From: CAWGCE01 sp964480915
GTDB lineage: Bacteria; Planctomycetota; Planctomycetia; Pirellulales; Pirellulaceae
Assembly (NCBI GenBank): GCA_964480915.1
Contig: CAYZRS010000026.1
Coordinates: 3,447-67,446, forward strand
Reading direction: 5' to 3'
Length of the DNA: 64,000 nucleotides
Part shown: positions 62,306 through 64,000 of the stretch, in pieces
Layout of the letters: every line of letters begins with the position of its first letter
Numbering within the stretch: position 1 is the first letter of the stretch
Translations under genes and position numbers: made by a program
Notes under the pieces: generated by a model
Databases searched by the model: none
Seen by the model: only the letters and a program-made list of their open reading frames with translations
Told to the model about the DNA's origin: nothing

Positions 62306-62365
62306 GCCGCTGCTGCCGTTGCTCGGCGACAGGAAGTTTGCAGGTCGATAGAACGATCATCGCGC

Positions 62366-63421
62366 ATGAACCCGATCGATCCACCGCCGATTCATGGCCC
62401 ACCGTTAGGCACGGCTGGCTTCAAGTCGCAGCTCGAAGATTTCCAGGTCGAAGAGGTGCTCGGATTCGAACCCTCAGGCGCAGGCGAGCATTGCTGCCTG
62501 TGGATCGAGAAGTGCGACGTGAACACCAACGATGTCGCGACGGCGCTCGCTGCCAAGTTGGGATTGCGAAAGCGACTGGTCAGTCACTGCGGACGGAAGG
62601 ACAAGCAGGCGGTGACGCGTCAGTGGTTCAGCATTCACCTGCCCGGAAAACCGTCACCGACACCCGCCGATTTCGGACTGCCGGGCGTCCGAGTCCTGAA
62701 GGTCACGCGAAACTTGCGGAAGCTGCACCGAGGTGGTCACGATGCGAATCGATTCGTGATCCGCTTGCGGAATTGTTGCTTTTCGGCAAAGCATTTCGAT
62801 GATCGCTGGGCGGCAATTGTCCACCGCGGCGTGCCCAACTATTTCGGGCCGCAACGCTTTGGACGTGACGGCCGCAATGTGGAACAGGCGACCAAAATGT
62901 TTCAAGGTGAATACGAGCCGCGCGATCGTCAACTGCGTGGCATTCTGATCTCGGCCGCCCGCAGCGCACTCTTTAACGCCTGCGTCGCCGCGCGCGTTGA
63001 ACGGGGCACCTGGGACACTTGTCTGCCTGGCGACGTATTCGGCTTTGCGAATAATCGCAGTCTTGTCCTGCCCGGAAACCGACGGGGAGATGAAGAACAG
63101 CGTGTGAAGGATGGGGCGCTCGAAATCACAGCACCACTGTGGGGCGAGGGGGAATTGCAAAGCCAGGACGTCGTGCGAGCGCTGGAAGCGGAGGTGGCGA
63201 CAAAGCACGCAGAGCTGATCGCCGGCCTGGCTCAATTCAACCTAAAGCAAGAGCGGCGAGTCGTCCGGCTTCGCCCCACGCAGGTCGCAGCCGAGTGGGA
63301 GGACGATTCAACGTGCGTCCTGCGCTTTCAACTCCCCAAAGGGACCTACGCAACGACGGTTCTCAGGGAGCTCATACAGGCGGTGATGCCGGCCGGCGGA
63401 TCGGCTACGACCAGCGGTTAG
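62366..63421 (+). CDS. truD: tRNA pseudouridine(13) synthase TruD
   Basis: 351 residues. The catalytic motif is SHCGRKDKQAVTRQWFSIH (catalytic Asp in GRKDKQA, about residue 75), and NYFGPQRFGRDGRN (about 153-166) is a family hallmark. LISAARSALFN and the C-terminal LRFQLPKGTYATTVLREL block follow. TruD makes pseudouridine at position 13 of tRNA. It lies 60 bp after lepA on the same strand and overlaps the convergent DUF2809 gene by 4 bases. Confidence 0.93.
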   Translation: MNPIDPPPIHGPPLGTAGFKSQLEDFQVEEVLGFEPSGAGEHCCLWIEKCDVNTNDVATALAAKLGLRKRLVSHCGRKDKQAVTRQWFSIHLPGKPSPTPADFGLPGVRVLKVTRNLRKLHRGGHDANRFVIRLRNCCFSAKHFDDRWAAIVHRGVPNYFGPQRFGRDGRNVEQATKMFQGEYEPRDRQLRGILISAARSALFNACVAARVERGTWDTCLPGDVFGFANNRSLVLPGNRRGDEEQRVKDGALEITAPLWGEGELQSQDVVRALEAEVATKHAELIAGLAQFNLKQERRVVRLRPTQVAAEWEDDSTCVLRFQLPKGTYATTVLRELIQAVMPAGGSATTSG

Positions 63422-63852
63422 TCTGCGACCGACTGTTTTGAGGTCAGGCGGCGGAGGCAGGCCCACCCAAGCACGGAGCCGACAAAATAGGCCGGCATGT
63501 CCCACCACGAAAACGTGGTGCCTAGCAGCAGGCGTCCGATGAGGTTCGCCCGAATTCGTTGCAACCATGGTGGCTGCCACGTTTGCAGGCATTCTAGGAA
63601 ACAGGTTGCAATCAACACGGAAACGGCAATTCGTCCAACAGCCCACCGATACGGCCAGACGGCAAACAGTGCAAAAATAAACATGGTCTCATAGAACACG
63701 CTGGCCGGTCCCCAGTGATTGACGAACACCTGCCCGGGGCCTCGATAGTACTTGCAAGCCAGCCCGAGGACGAGACTGAGGATCGAAAGTGCAAGACCGA
63801 GCGCTCGAAGTTGAGGCACGCGTGACAATTGGGGCTGGAGCGTTGGGGTCAA
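63418..63852 (-). CDS. DUF2809 (VanZ-related) small membrane protein
   Basis: 144 residues. Four hydrophobic helices and the family motifs KYYRGPGQVFVNHWGP (about 34-49), FLECLQTWQPPWLQRIRAN (about 85-103), GTTFSWWDMPAYFVGSVLG (about 112-130) are visible. Function unknown. Convergent with truD, with stop codons overlapping at 63418-63421. Confidence 0.8.
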   Translation of the reverse strand: MTPTLQPQLSRVPQLRALGLALSILSLVLGLACKYYRGPGQVFVNHWGPASVFYETMFIFALFAVWPYRWAVGRIAVSVLIATCFLECLQTWQPPWLQRIRANLIGRLLLGTTFSWWDMPAYFVGSVLGWACLRRLTSKQSVAD

Positions 63853-64000
63853 CAGTGGTTCCTTTGCACGCGTCAGTTCTAGCAGTCGCGGTGATTCATT
63901 ACGTCCGCGGGTGGCGAATGTTCACGTCCTAAATGTCAGGCGTGTTCTAAGATGATGGCAGCCGAATCGTCAAGGTCGTAGCTGGAGACGAGAATTCGTC

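Overview
The window looks like chromosomal DNA of a planctomycete, most likely a Pirellulales-type member of Planctomycetota. The evidence is the set of secreted proteins with dockerin-like EF-hand repeats and a Val-Pro-Glu-Pro (PEP-CTERM-like) tail, export motifs of the LExR type, two ECF sigma factors (one beside a membrane Ser/Thr kinase with TPRs), a DUF1080 protein, a Tat-exported Gfo/Idh/MocA oxidoreductase and a giant DUF11 repeat protein. I see no tRNA, rRNA, CRISPR array, insertion sequence, prophage or att site. Base composition looks even, so this reads as a core-like chromosome segment with lineage-specific surface genes.

Layout. 1-1716 (minus): ECF sigma factor, small one-TM protein and a type II secretion F-domain protein cut by the left edge. 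2009-5648 (plus): an SGNH-like acyl-transfer protein, an MBOAT acyltransferase and a BioF2-type acetyltransferase, probably a polysaccharide-modification operon. 5690-7158 (minus): BlaR1-type M56 peptidase and BlaI-type repressor. The repressor diverges from a secreted DUF4397 protein, and three BlaI-like operators lie between them. 8195-12232 (minus): Gfo/Idh/MocA oxidoreductase and U32 peptidase. 12425-15115 (plus): an Stf0 sulfotransferase/GT25 glycosyltransferase fusion, a methyltransferase and a ClbS/DfsB-like protein. 15146-17712 (minus): SGNH hydrolase, then CmoB and CmoA of the wobble cmo5U pathway. 17889-23498: Cys-cluster protein, small Cys-rich protein, ATP-dependent PEP carboxykinase, orphan hybrid-architecture histidine kinase.

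23870-40459 is the outstanding object: one 16.6-kb gene for a 5,529-residue surface protein. In order it has an LExR-type N-terminal motif, DUF4347, an IgGFc-binding-like region, about 35 DUF11 repeats and an SdrD-B-like domain. It sits behind a structured leader with three hairpins. The last third of the repeat array shows a second-order period of four repeats. Downstream are a dockerin/PEP-CTERM protein overlapping it tail to tail, a beta-propeller protein, and a second LExR-motif protein.

44093-51136 (plus): an MddA/NnrU-like membrane methyltransferase, then ECF sigma factor, giant Ser/Thr kinase with TPRs, and WD40 protein. 51218-63852: a DUF1080 protein with an I78-like C-terminus, a thioredoxin-like/MsrA-like fusion of the VPGUxT type, a LarA-like protein, a sterol-desaturase-family protein, a sugar isomerase/epimerase, a membrane LRR protein, a phytase-esterase-like dockerin protein, LepA, TruD and a DUF2809 membrane protein.

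The most unusual items are the giant DUF11 gene (its higher-order repeat and its leader), the Stf0-GT25 fusion, the DUF1080-I78 fusion, the thioredoxin/MsrA-like fusion, and the triple BlaI-type operator between blaI and the DUF4397 gene.
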